DNA of 21,395 nt, from NCBI GenBank assembly GCA_945867245.1, contig CAMBHQ010000003.1, positions 1 to 21,395 on the forward strand. The letters run 5' to 3'. The notes beneath the pieces were generated by a model, which did no database searches, had not been told where the DNA came from, and worked only from the letters and a program-made list of their open reading frames with translations. The DNA comes from an uncultured Porphyromonas sp. (GTDB taxonomy: Bacteria; Bacteroidota; Bacteroidia; Bacteroidales; Porphyromonadaceae). Position numbers and translations under genes: made by a program. Numbering within the stretch: the first letter of the stretch is position 1; the number at the start of each line of letters is the position of its first letter. Of this stretch, positions 6,972 through 14,536 are shown piece after piece.

Positions 6972-7385
6972 ATGACTACTATCGACCTCAACGACCTCAG
7001 CGAGTACTTCCCCTGGGGACAAGTGTACGAAGACCTCGGCTATGCTATGCCCTACCCCGAGGTGATGATGACGAGCGACCGTGCCTACGCCCTACAGGCG
7101 CAGGTAACGGGCCTGTTGATGATGCAGAGCTGGGGCGCAGGCAATAGCGCTGCCTATACGCTGGAGCGGGCCGAAGCCACGCACCTAGCCTACACCCTCA
7201 CGATAGACCTCCAGCTGCCCAGTATCGACGAGGCCTGGGCGCTGATAGGCATACCCGAGGAGCGCCTACGGGACTATATGCGTCTCTCGCTCGTGCGCTA
7301 CGTCTCGGATAAGGCATTGCCCGAGGGGAGCACCTTCCGACTCGTCCCTCTCAGCGAGGAACGCTATATGTTTGTTGGGGCTTAG
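6972..7385 (+). CDS. Hypothetical protein, 137 aa
   Basis: The family is not recognised. The protein is acidic, has no signal peptide or membrane segment, and appears cytoplasmic. It is rich in Leu, Tyr and Glu, with segments LSEYFPWGQVYEDLGYAMPYPEVMM, PSIDEAWALIGIPEERLRDYMRLSL and a terminal FRLVPLSEERYMFVG. Codon choice resembles that of the ABC exporter before it. The frame is flanked on both sides by heptamer repeats that stop right at its ends, which supports it as a real gene. Its TAG stop is part of the same TAGTGGGCAGTGATCAG junction seen after the ABC exporter. No promoter box is seen in the upstream gap. Confidence 0.75.
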   Translation: MTTIDLNDLSEYFPWGQVYEDLGYAMPYPEVMMTSDRAYALQAQVTGLLMMQSWGAGNSAAYTLERAEATHLAYTLTIDLQLPSIDEAWALIGIPEERLRDYMRLSLVRYVSDKALPEGSTFRLVPLSEERYMFVGA

Positions 7386-7550
7386 TGGGCAGTGATCAGT
7401 GATCAGTGATCAGTGATCAGTGATCAGTGATCAGTTGCTGGCGCACGCCAGATCTAGTCTTACAAGGCCCACTAGCCACTGACCACTAGCCACTGCATAC
7501 CGACCACCGCCCACTAGCCACTGCGGGCTCTGCCCGCCCACTGCCCACCA
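7383..7550. repeat. Heptamer repeat block E with pure TGATCAG tandem
   Basis: After the stop junction come six perfect tandem TGATCAG units (7393-7434), then the core TTGCTGGCGCACGCC (7435-7449). A non-repeat insert (AGATCTAGTCTTACAAGG) precedes right-arm units and the hairpin GCGGGCTCTGCCCGC at 7523-7537. The rest of the gap to the tRNA-Gly promoter (7551-7624) is A/T-rich, with a small CTGATAATCAG palindrome (7573-7583); I see no gene there. Confidence 0.9.
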
Positions 7551-7624
7551 AAAAATCTACTCCCCTACTGCCCTGATAATCAGTGCTTATTCGATCGGGT
7601 AGAAAAAAAACTTTGCGCCAAGGC

Positions 7625-7655
7625 TTGCGTATGTCAATTATTCGTTATACCTTTG
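7625..7655 (+). promoter_or_regulatory. tRNA-Gly promoter (TTG-N20-TACCTTTG)
   Basis: TTG at 7625-7627, 20 nt, then TACCTTTG at 7648-7655. The tRNA starts at 7688. This matches the Bacteroidota -33/-7 consensus with ideal spacing. Confidence 0.88.
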
Positions 7656-7687
7656 CAGTGCAAATGAGAGGGAAACCTCAAGCGCTT

Positions 7688-7760
7688 GCGGAAGTAGCTC
7701 AGTTGGTAGAGCATAACCTTGCCAAGGTTAGGGTCGCGGGTTCGAGTCCCGTCTTCCGCT
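7688..7760 (+). tRNA. tRNA-Gly (anticodon GCC)
   Basis: A complete 73-nt cloverleaf. The acceptor GCGGAAG pairs with CTTCCGC (7753-7759) with discriminator T. The D arm is GCTC...GAGC, the anticodon stem TAACC/GGTTA holds loop TTGCCAA, and the T arm is GCGGG-TTCGAGT-CCCGT. CCA is not encoded. Confidence 0.97.
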
Positions 7761-7767
7761 CAACAGA

Positions 7768-7795
7768 AGCCTCTAGGATAGCCTAGGGGCTTTTT
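7768..7795 (+). terminator. Terminator after tRNA-Gly
   Basis: AGCCTCTAGG (7768-7777) pairs with CCTAGGGGCT (7782-7791) with one T-G wobble and an ATAG loop, and a run of T follows. It begins 7 nt after the tRNA. Confidence 0.88.
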
Positions 7796-7829
7796 CACTT
7801 TATATACGGATTACTAAGAGCGTATCGAT

Positions 7830-8426
7830 ATGATTGATATAGACGGCAAGATTGTTAGCCTTGATGTCTTCGAGGTGATGTTCGCCTGCGACTACGAGCA
7901 GTGCAAAGGTGCCTGTTGCATAGAGGGCGACAGCGGTGCGCCACTAGCCCCTGGCGAGGCCGACAAGCTGCGTGAATACCTCCCTGCCGTGGAGCACCTG
8001 CTAAGCCCACGAGCCAAGGAGATTATCGCCGAGCAGGGCGTCAGCTATCTGGACGAAGATGGCGACGAGGTTACGAGCATTGTCGATGGCAAAGACTGCG
8101 TCTTCACGACCTACGACGACAAGGGCAACTGCCTCTGCGCCTACGAGAAGATGTATTACGAGGGGAAGATAGACTGGATAAAGCCCATCAGCTGTCAGCT
8201 CTATCCTATCCGCCTGACTGAGTACAAGGACTTCACGGCGGTCAATTACCACAAGTGGAGCGTCTGCAAGTGTGCGCTCAAGCGTGGGCGCCGTGAGGGC
8301 AAGCGGGTGTATCAGTTCCTAGAGGGGCCACTCAGGCGTGCCTTTGGGGACGAATGGTACCAGCACCTCTGCGAGGCGGCCCAGCTCCTCGAGTCCGAAC
8401 GCAGCGAGGAGCGTAGGATGCAGTAG
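7830..8426 (+). CDS. DUF3109 family cysteine-rich protein
   Basis: A 198-residue cytoplasmic protein with ten cysteines. The N-terminal pattern C20-x4-C25-x3-C29-C30 lies in ACDYEQCKGACCIEGDSGAP. It is followed by C90, C101 and C103 (NCLCAYEK), C122 (ISCQLYPIRL) and C146/C148 (SVCKCALKRG). This is the DUF3109/YkgJ-like arrangement, thought to hold a metal, probably zinc or iron; the biochemical role is unknown. The first ATG in frame is used, 34 nt after the tRNA-Gly terminator. No clear promoter box lies in that short gap. Confidence 0.9.
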   Translation: MIDIDGKIVSLDVFEVMFACDYEQCKGACCIEGDSGAPLAPGEADKLREYLPAVEHLLSPRAKEIIAEQGVSYLDEDGDEVTSIVDGKDCVFTTYDDKGNCLCAYEKMYYEGKIDWIKPISCQLYPIRLTEYKDFTAVNYHKWSVCKCALKRGRREGKRVYQFLEGPLRRAFGDEWYQHLCEAAQLLESERSEERRMQ

Positions 8427-8506
8427 TCTCCAGATGCTCCTACCCTAGGTCTGGAAGGTGCTTATAAGTCTATGCATCAGCGACTATATAATAGAAGAAT
8501 AAGTAT

Positions 8507-8514
8507 TACATTTG
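8507..8514 (+). promoter_or_regulatory. -7 box (TACATTTG) for the DUF5053 gene
   Basis: TACATTTG lies 47 nt upstream of the ATG at 8562. There is no good TTG at the usual distance. Its TTTG begins the left arm of an imperfect inverted repeat, TTTGTAGTGC (8511-8520) and GCATTACAAA (8542-8551). Confidence 0.55.
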
Positions 8515-8561
8515 TAGTGCAAAGAACGATGCTCAAGTCAGGCATTACAAAGTAGAACTAT

Positions 8562-8801
8562 ATGGAGAAGAAGCCCAGACCCAAAGAAGTACTAGCAGAC
8601 ATTCGCACCACTATATCTTGGCTACACGTCGCTAACAACTACTTCAGCAAGAGTGTATCATGGTTTTATCAGCGAATGGACGAGAGAGATGTAAACGGCT
8701 ATGGTAAGCCCGCGCGATTTACAGACGAGCAGCGGGAAGAGCCACGTGGCGCACTCTACGACATAGCGGAGCGCATACGCCAAGCTGCCGACAAACTTTA
8801 A
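8562..8801 (+). CDS. Small DUF5053 family protein
   Basis: A 79-residue protein whose core NNYFSKSVSWFYQRMDERDVNG-Y-GKPARFTDEQ...ALYDIAERIRQ resembles the C-terminal part of DUF5053 proteins, common small proteins in Bacteroidota (typical pattern YFGKSRSWLYQR-NG-VNGKPA-FT-EE). It is shorter than most members I recall, because the N-terminal helical region is reduced to about 25 residues. The core looks helix-turn-helix-like, so DNA binding is possible but unproven. The gene has its own -7 box, an inverted repeat over its start region, and a structured 3' region ending at the terminator at 8881. Confidence 0.8.
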   Translation: MEKKPRPKEVLADIRTTISWLHVANNYFSKSVSWFYQRMDERDVNGYGKPARFTDEQREEPRGALYDIAERIRQAADKL

Positions 8802-8880
8802 GCCTTGTACTAGGGGGATCCATTGCCCCTATGTGTTACCTGTCCTCCCAATTCAACAAGAACGCGATACAAGGCTTGCT

Positions 8881-8913
8881 ACGCCCTCGCTACTCACCTA
8901 GCGGGGGCGTTTT
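8881..8913 (+). terminator. Terminator downstream of DUF5053 gene
   Basis: ACGCCCTCGCTA (8881-8892) pairs with TAGCGGGGGCGT (8899-8910) with one wobble and a 6-nt loop, followed by TTTGTTG. It lies about 80 nt after the stop. The interval also holds a 10-bp inverted repeat (8800-8809 with 8868-8877). Confidence 0.8.
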
Positions 8914-8947
8914 GTTGTCTATGGCCTAGGCTCTAAGAGGGGGCGTA

Positions 8948-8978
8948 TTGTTTATCATCAAAATAGTAGATATCTTTG
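8948..8978 (+). promoter_or_regulatory. susC/susD operon promoter (TTG-N20-TATCTTTG)
   Basis: TTG at 8948-8950, 20 nt, then TATCTTTG at 8971-8978. The leader to the ATG is about 80 nt and contains a small ACTAC-TAG-GTAGT hairpin (9015-9027). Confidence 0.88.
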
Positions 8979-9066
8979 CTCTGTCTTAGTGGCTTATGCT
9001 TTGTCTCAAGGCAGACTACTAGGTAGTATTGTAGTACTTAATTAAATCATCAAAAACTAATACCTA

Positions 9067-12000
9067 ATGATGTCGTTACTTAATTCATCGGGTATGAGCG
9101 GCTTCTGCCGGATAGGAGCTCTAGGGGCAGCCACTGTGGTGGTGGCAGCCAGCTCGCTATTTGGGCAGAACAATCATACTGTCAAAGGTGTCGTACGAGA
9201 TGCCAAGAATGAACCACTAGTAGGGGTAAACGTGCGCGTTAAGGGCTCTAACCAAGGGGTTGCTACCAATCTCAACGGGGAGTTTACTCTACTCGGTATC
9301 AGCAAGAATGCAAGTCTAGAATTGTCGTATGTCGGTATGGAGACGGTCGTAGTGCCTGTCTCTGGCCGTGCGAGTATCGAAGTCGTGATGAAGGATAACA
9401 CCGGCCTTCTGAGCGATGTCGTCGTAGTAGGCTATGGGCGTCAGAAGAAAGTCAATCTGACGGGTGCTGTATCGAGTGTCGATGCCAAGTCGCTCAGCTC
9501 TCGTCCTGCACAGAATGTATCTCAGGTGCTGCAGGGTATGGTACCAGGGCTCAATCTCTCTGTAGGCAATGGCGGGGGTGGCCTCGATAGTCGTATGAGT
9601 ATCAATGTACGTGGTGCTGGTACAATCGGTGCTGGGTCGAACTCTAGTCCGCTAGTGCTCATTGACGGGGTAGAGGGCGATATGAACACGCTCTCCTCTA
9701 CCGATATCGAGAATATCTCGGTACTCAAGGACGCCTCGGCAAGTGCTATCTATGGTAGTCGTGCAGCCTTCGGGGTAATACTTATTACGACCAAGTCTGG
9801 GCGTGAGGGACGTAGCCGTGTCAATTATCACGGTAGCGTGCGTTTCTCTACGGCTACGCAGGTGCCAGAGATAATGGACTCTGAGATGTTTGCCAACTAC
9901 TTCAACCGCGCCTCTACGAATGCGGGCTCTTCGGCTATCTTCTCGGAGGAGATCATGGACCGTATACGGAAGTTTAAGAACGGAACTATCGAGGAGCAGT
10001 ACAAGCATGGTACTGAGTTCGTCCCTAATGATGGGGAGTTTTGGTCCAAGTACACCACAGGGTGGGCAAACAGCGAGTGGTTTAGCTACTTCTACGACAA
10101 GAATGTACCCTCGCATGAGCACACAGTGAGCGTGAGCGGTGGCAACAAGAATCTGAACTATTATATCAGTGGCGGTCTACTAGACCAGAAGGGTCTGCTC
10201 AAGGTAGCAGACGATAAGTTTAATCGTCTTAATCTGACGGCTAAGTTAGGCGCTGATATTACGAACTGGCTCAATGTAGCCTATACCTACCGCTGGACGC
10301 GTGAGGACTTTGAGCGTCCTAGCTATATGGACGGGCGCTTCTTCCACAACATCGTACGCCGATGGCCTACCAATGCTATCTATGACCCACATGGCAACCT
10401 GATGCCTCACAACGAGGCCATACAGGCCATCCATGGCGGTCGCTACAACAAGGTCGTAGACTATAGCAATCAGCAGCTTATACTGACTGCCAAGCCTATC
10501 GAAGGGCTGACACTACGAGCCGAGAATAACTACAATACAACGTACTACAACGACCACTCCGAGATACTACCTATCTACTGGTATGATGACAAGAACAATC
10601 CCAAGGCAGCTAACTGGTTCGACGGCCATGCCCCAGGGATGAGCGAAGTAACGGAGTACACGCATAAGAACGACTTTTACTCGGGTCGCTTCTATAGTGA
10701 GTATGCTCGTGAGTTGGGTAAGCACGACTTTAAGGTCGTCGCTGGTTGGGACCTCGACGTCAATAATCGCCGTACGCTCAGAGGGAGCAAGAAGGACCTC
10801 ATCACCCCCGAGGTACCAACGCTGAGTACGGCTACCAACGATAAGCCTGGCCTTGGTGGAGGTTACAACCACTGGGCTACGATGGGCTTCTTCGCTCGTG
10901 CCAACTACGCCTATGATGGCCGTTACCTTCTAGAGGTATCGCTGCGTCGTGATGGCTCCTCGCGTTTTGTGGGGGATAAGCGCTGGGCAACCTTCCCCTC
11001 TTTCTCTGCTGGGTGGAATATCGCCAATGAGTCTTTCTGGGAGGGCCTACGTGGCACCGTCTCTCTACTGAAGCTCCGTGGCTCTTGGGGTGCTCTGGGT
11101 AACACCAATATCAATGCCCTCTACCCTTGGTTCCAGACCTTGTCTGTAACACCAGCAAGTAATAATACAGGCTCTAGGTGGCTTATCAATGGCAACCGCC
11201 AGATGATTAGCTCGGCCCCTGGTATCGTGTCTGATGCTCTTACTTGGGAGCGTGTTAGCTCATGGAACTTAGGCTTGGACTTTGCCGCCTTCAACAATCG
11301 TCTACAGGGTAACCTCGATTACTTTGTGCGCAATACCTACGATATGGTAGGTCCTTCAGCGCCTCTTACCACTCTCCTTGGTACGAGTCAGCCATCCGTA
11401 AACAATGCCGATATGCGCAGTCGTGGCTGGGAGTTAGAGCTACGCTGGCGCGACCGCATCGGGGAGTTTAGCTACGGAGCTAAGCTGATACTCTCGGATA
11501 ATATTGCAGAGGTAACTAGGTATTACAACCCCACTAATACGCTCTCTACTTGGTACGCCGGACGTCGAGTAGGGGAGATATGGGGCTATACCACCAAGGG
11601 TATCGCTCAGACTAATGAGGAGATGACAGCGCATTTGGCTACCGCTAAGCAGACTGCACTGGGTAACAACTGGGCCGCTGGGGATATCATGTATGCAGAC
11701 CTCAACGGAGACAATGAAATCAATGCTGGTAGTAGCAAGCTGGGAGACTCTGGCGACCTCTCTATAATCGGTAATAGTAGCCCACGCTACAGCTATAGCT
11801 TTACGGCTGACGCTGCTTGGAAGGGCTTCGACCTGCAGATCATGCTACAGGGTGTGGGTAAGCGCGACTTTTTCACAGACCAGCCTTACTTCGCAGGTGC
11901 CAACCACGGTCAGTGGCAGAGTGTCGGATTTACTGAGCACTGGGACTTCTGGCGTCCCGAGGGCGACCCTCTAGGGGCTAATACAGGAGCTTACTACCCA

Positions 12001-12291
12001 CGTGTTGCTTTCGGCTCATCGGGCAAGAACTTCAAGACGCAGACCCGCTTCCTACAGGATGCTTCGTATCTACGTATCAAGAACCTTCAGTTAGGGTACA
12101 CGCTCCCAGATCAGTTTACACGCAAGTTTGGTGTTAGCTCACTGCGTCTGTATACCTCGGTGGACAATCTGGTAACCTTCACCAAGCTATCCAAGATTTT
12201 CGACCCCGAAGGGCTTGGTGGTGACTGGGGTGCCGGTAAGCTCTATCCGCTGCAGCGCACCTGGTCATTTGGTATAAACGTAGGTATCTAA
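9067..12291 (+). CDS. SusC/RagA-family TonB-dependent outer-membrane transporter
   Basis: A 1074-residue protein of normal SusC length. Residues 1-34 are a signal peptide ending near AASSLFGQ. Residues about 37-110 are a CarboxypepD_reg-like domain (VKGVVRDAKNEPLVGVNVRVKG...GVATNLNGEFTL). The TonB box region SDVVVVGYGRQKK (about 116-128) and plug domain follow, with the family signature PLVLIDGVEGDMNTLSSTD and VLKDASASAIYGSRAAFGVI (about 195-240). A large beta-barrel ends in SFGINVGI. It forms a bedan-like complex with the SusD lipoprotein encoded 24 nt downstream and imports large nutrients with TonB energy. No CAZyme, sigma/anti-sigma pair or hybrid sensor is nearby, so the substrate is open; RagAB-type peptide uptake is a reasonable alternative to glycan. 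ATG 9067 or 9070 could be the start. Confidence 0.95.
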   Translation: MMSLLNSSGMSGFCRIGALGAATVVVAASSLFGQNNHTVKGVVRDAKNEPLVGVNVRVKGSNQGVATNLNGEFTLLGISKNASLELSYVGMETVVVPVSGRASIEVVMKDNTGLLSDVVVVGYGRQKKVNLTGAVSSVDAKSLSSRPAQNVSQVLQGMVPGLNLSVGNGGGGLDSRMSINVRGAGTIGAGSNSSPLVLIDGVEGDMNTLSSTDIENISVLKDASASAIYGSRAAFGVILITTKSGREGRSRVNYHGSVRFSTATQVPEIMDSEMFANYFNRASTNAGSSAIFSEEIMDRIRKFKNGTIEEQYKHGTEFVPNDGEFWSKYTTGWANSEWFSYFYDKNVPSHEHTVSVSGGNKNLNYYISGGLLDQKGLLKVADDKFNRLNLTAKLGADITNWLNVAYTYRWTREDFERPSYMDGRFFHNIVRRWPTNAIYDPHGNLMPHNEAIQAIHGGRYNKVVDYSNQQLILTAKPIEGLTLRAENNYNTTYYNDHSEILPIYWYDDKNNPKAANWFDGHAPGMSEVTEYTHKNDFYSGRFYSEYARELGKHDFKVVAGWDLDVNNRRTLRGSKKDLITPEVPTLSTATNDKPGLGGGYNHWATMGFFARANYAYDGRYLLEVSLRRDGSSRFVGDKRWATFPSFSAGWNIANESFWEGLRGTVSLLKLRGSWGALGNTNINALYPWFQTLSVTPASNNTGSRWLINGNRQMISSAPGIVSDALTWERVSSWNLGLDFAAFNNRLQGNLDYFVRNTYDMVGPSAPLTTLLGTSQPSVNNADMRSRGWELELRWRDRIGEFSYGAKLILSDNIAEVTRYYNPTNTLSTWYAGRRVGEIWGYTTKGIAQTNEEMTAHLATAKQTALGNNWAAGDIMYADLNGDNEINAGSSKLGDSGDLSIIGNSSPRYSYSFTADAAWKGFDLQIMLQGVGKRDFFTDQPYFAGANHGQWQSVGFTEHWDFWRPEGDPLGANTGAYYPRVAFGSSGKNFKTQTRFLQDASYLRIKNLQLGYTLPDQFTRKFGVSSLRLYTSVDNLVTFTKLSKIFDPEGLGGDWGAGKLYPLQRTWSFGINVGI

Positions 12292-12315
12292 TCCCCAATC
12301 AAAGACTAAAACAAT

Positions 12316-14304
12316 ATGAAATCAACAGTATATAAAGCCTTCGTTGTAGGAGCCTTGCTCGGGCTAATGCCCGCCTGTAGCCTCCTCGACCGTGAGCCTC
12401 TAGACCAGATTGGTCCTAATAACTTCTATACTAGTGCCGAGCAGCTCTCTAGCTTTACTATTAAGCTCTATGATGCTTTCCCAAACAATATTGGGGGCTG
12501 GAGTGCGGGTATCGCTACCTGGGACGATGGCACAGACAATCAGGCTGTCAAAGATGAGCCTAACCAAAGAATGTTTAGCCTCGATGTCTGGAAGGTACCT
12601 AGCGAAGGTGGTCTAGGATTCAATACAATACGAGATATCAACTACTTCATCGGTGTCGTGGAGAGCAAGATGGCCTCCAACGCTATTGCGGGTAATGCTA
12701 CCGATATCAAGCACTACCTCGGGGAGGCCTACTTCTTCCGTGCCTACCATTACTTCGACAAGCTGAAGACCTATGGCGATTTCCCCATCGTCAAGGTCGT
12801 CCTCGGAGATACGGAGGAGGTCCTGAAGGAGCATGCTAAGCGTCAACCCCGCAATATGGTAGCGCGCTTTATCCTAGAGGACCTCGATAAGGCGCTGACA
12901 CTGCTGCGCCCGACGACTCCGGGCAATCAGCGTATCAGTCAGCAGGTAGCGCACCTTTTCCGTAGCCGTGTGGCTCTGTATGAGGGTACTTTCGAGCGCT
13001 ATCACCGAGGTAGCGGACGTGTGCCAGGTGATGACAAGTGGCCAGGCAAGAGCAAAGAGTGGAACAAGGACTTCCAGATTAACCAAGAGGAGGAGGTACG
13101 CTACTTCCTCACCGAGGCTATGAAGAGCGCCAAGCAGGTGGCTGATGGGGCACAGCTGACAAACAATACCAAGGTAATCAACCCCGATAACCCAACGGCT
13201 GAATGGAATCCTTACTTCCAGATGTTTGGTAGCAACAACCTAGCTGCCTATCCCGAGGTACTGCTATGGCGTCAGCACTCACGTGCTGTAAGTGTGCTAC
13301 ACCACCAATCTGCCCGTATCATCACAGGTACGAAGACTGGTTGGACTCGTGGCCTCGTGGAGAGCTTCCTGACAGAGGATGGCAAGCCTCTGTATGCGGT
13401 GCAGGGACGTAACGATAAGACCATCAAGGAGGTCAAGCAGGGGCGCGACTATCGTCTGCAACTCTTTATGTTTGCCGAGGACGATGTACTGCGCTTCGTA
13501 GGCTCTGGGGTAGACAAGTTTACCAACGCACAGCTACTAGAGAGCTCAGAGACCAAGGAGTCTACGGGCTATCGTCAGCGCAAGGGACTCAACTATGACC
13601 CTGCCATCCATAGCTCCTCTGCTCAGAATGACGACACGGGGCTGATTTACTTCCGTGCTGCTGAGGCCTTGCTCAACTATATAGAGGCGAGCTACGAGCT
13701 CAACAAGTCTTTGACACCCGAGGCTGAGGCCTACTGGCAGAGACTACGTACTCGTGCTGGTATCACGGGCTCTGTACAGCAGACCATCAGTGCTACAGAT
13801 ATGAGTATAGAGGCCAAGCTCGATCGCCCCTCTTACGACTGGGCAGCCTTCTCTAATAGTCAGCCTATCGATGCCACATTGTACAGCATCCGTCGTGAGC
13901 GCCGCTGTGAGTTCGCTGGCGAAGGCTTCCGTATGGACGACCTCAAGCGCTGGCGTGCTATGGACCAGGTGCAGAACTATCAGCTAGAGGGGGTGAACTT
14001 CTGGACCGAGATACACACCTATCCTTACTTCAAAAAGCAGGATGGCTCGACCAAGATTGTAAGCGATGGCTCCGACAATGCTAATATATCGTCTAGTACG
14101 CTAAGTAACTATATCCGTCCTTATCAGATACGACAGGCGAATAATACGATGTATAATGGCTACACGTTCTATCAGGCGCACTACCTCTCTCCCTTCTCGG
14201 AGAAAGAAATGCAGCTCTGCTCACCTAGCAACGATGCTGCCAATAGTAACTTGTATCAGAATCCTGGCTGGAAGACTAAGGCGAACACAGTAGCCGAACA
14301 CTAA
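12316..14304 (+). CDS. SusD/RagB-family outer-membrane nutrient-binding lipoprotein
   Basis: A 662-residue lipoprotein with signal peptide MKSTVYKAFVVGALLGLMPAC; the lipobox cysteine is residue 21. The SusD-like N-terminal motif LLDREPLDQIGPNNFY, helical TPR-like segments (YLGEAYFFRAYHYFDKLKTYGDFPIV) and the C-terminal family signature IRRERRCEFAGEGFRMDDLKRWRAMDQV are all present. It forms the surface lid of the SusC barrel and captures substrate. It is longer than classical SusD (about 550) and RagB (about 500), with extra sequence around residues 220-300 and near the C-terminus. The short 24-nt gap after susC and the lack of a promoter between them show one operon. The stop is followed by a strong hairpin at 14327. 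Confidence 0.95.
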   Translation: MKSTVYKAFVVGALLGLMPACSLLDREPLDQIGPNNFYTSAEQLSSFTIKLYDAFPNNIGGWSAGIATWDDGTDNQAVKDEPNQRMFSLDVWKVPSEGGLGFNTIRDINYFIGVVESKMASNAIAGNATDIKHYLGEAYFFRAYHYFDKLKTYGDFPIVKVVLGDTEEVLKEHAKRQPRNMVARFILEDLDKALTLLRPTTPGNQRISQQVAHLFRSRVALYEGTFERYHRGSGRVPGDDKWPGKSKEWNKDFQINQEEEVRYFLTEAMKSAKQVADGAQLTNNTKVINPDNPTAEWNPYFQMFGSNNLAAYPEVLLWRQHSRAVSVLHHQSARIITGTKTGWTRGLVESFLTEDGKPLYAVQGRNDKTIKEVKQGRDYRLQLFMFAEDDVLRFVGSGVDKFTNAQLLESSETKESTGYRQRKGLNYDPAIHSSSAQNDDTGLIYFRAAEALLNYIEASYELNKSLTPEAEAYWQRLRTRAGITGSVQQTISATDMSIEAKLDRPSYDWAAFSNSQPIDATLYSIRRERRCEFAGEGFRMDDLKRWRAMDQVQNYQLEGVNFWTEIHTYPYFKKQDGSTKIVSDGSDNANISSSTLSNYIRPYQIRQANNTMYNGYTFYQAHYLSPFSEKEMQLCSPSNDAANSNLYQNPGWKTKANTVAEH

Positions 14305-14326
14305 ACCTACCGCCAGCAAAAGCAAG

Positions 14327-14364
14327 ACCGGCCGTAGATGTCCCTCGGGACGTCTACGGCCGGT
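14327..14364. terminator. Long hairpin between convergent susD and tRNA-Arg
   Basis: The 12-bp perfect arms ACCGGCCGTAGA and TCTACGGCCGGT, one mismatch, then GTCCC-TC-GGGAC inside. It lies 22 nt after the susD stop and 4 nt beyond the 3' end of tRNA-Arg. No long T-run follows on the plus strand; the minus strand continues with a weak TCTTGCTTTTG. A bidirectional terminator is likely. Confidence 0.75.
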
Positions 14365-14368
14365 GTCG

Positions 14369-14442
14369 TGATCAGGCTGGGATTCGAACCCAGGACCGAT
14401 AGCTTAGAAGGCTATTGCTCTATCCAGCTGAGCTACCTGACC
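14369..14442 (-). tRNA. tRNA-Arg (anticodon TCT)
   Basis: A complete 74-nt cloverleaf on the minus strand. The acceptor GGTCAGG pairs with CCTGATC with discriminator A. The D arm is GCTC/GAGC, the anticodon stem ATAGC/GCTAT holds loop CTTCTAA, and the T arm is CTGGG-TTCGAAT-CCCAG. CCA is not encoded. Confidence 0.97.
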
Positions 14443-14479
14443 AAACCACAATAAGGGCAAGACTTTATACTTGCGGGGG

Positions 14480-14487
14480 CAAAGGTA
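14480..14487 (-). promoter_or_regulatory. -7 box (TACCTTTG) for tRNA-Arg
   Basis: On the minus strand the sequence reads TACCTTTG, 37 nt before the tRNA 5' end. No TTG is present at the usual 20-nt spacing, so only the -7 element is clear. Confidence 0.65.
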
Positions 14488-14536
14488 CGACAAATTTCCG
14501 ATTAAGCATTAGCCCCTACTGCTGTCGATGCAGAGA

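Noticed and set aside
2903..7550. Possible CRISPR array in the repeat-rich gaps
   Set aside because: Units are 7 bp, degenerate and in both orientations, with no constant-length unique spacers and no cas genes.
7583..7786. Plus-strand 67-codon frame at the tRNA-Gly locus
   Set aside because: It covers the promoter, the whole tRNA-Gly gene and part of its terminator.
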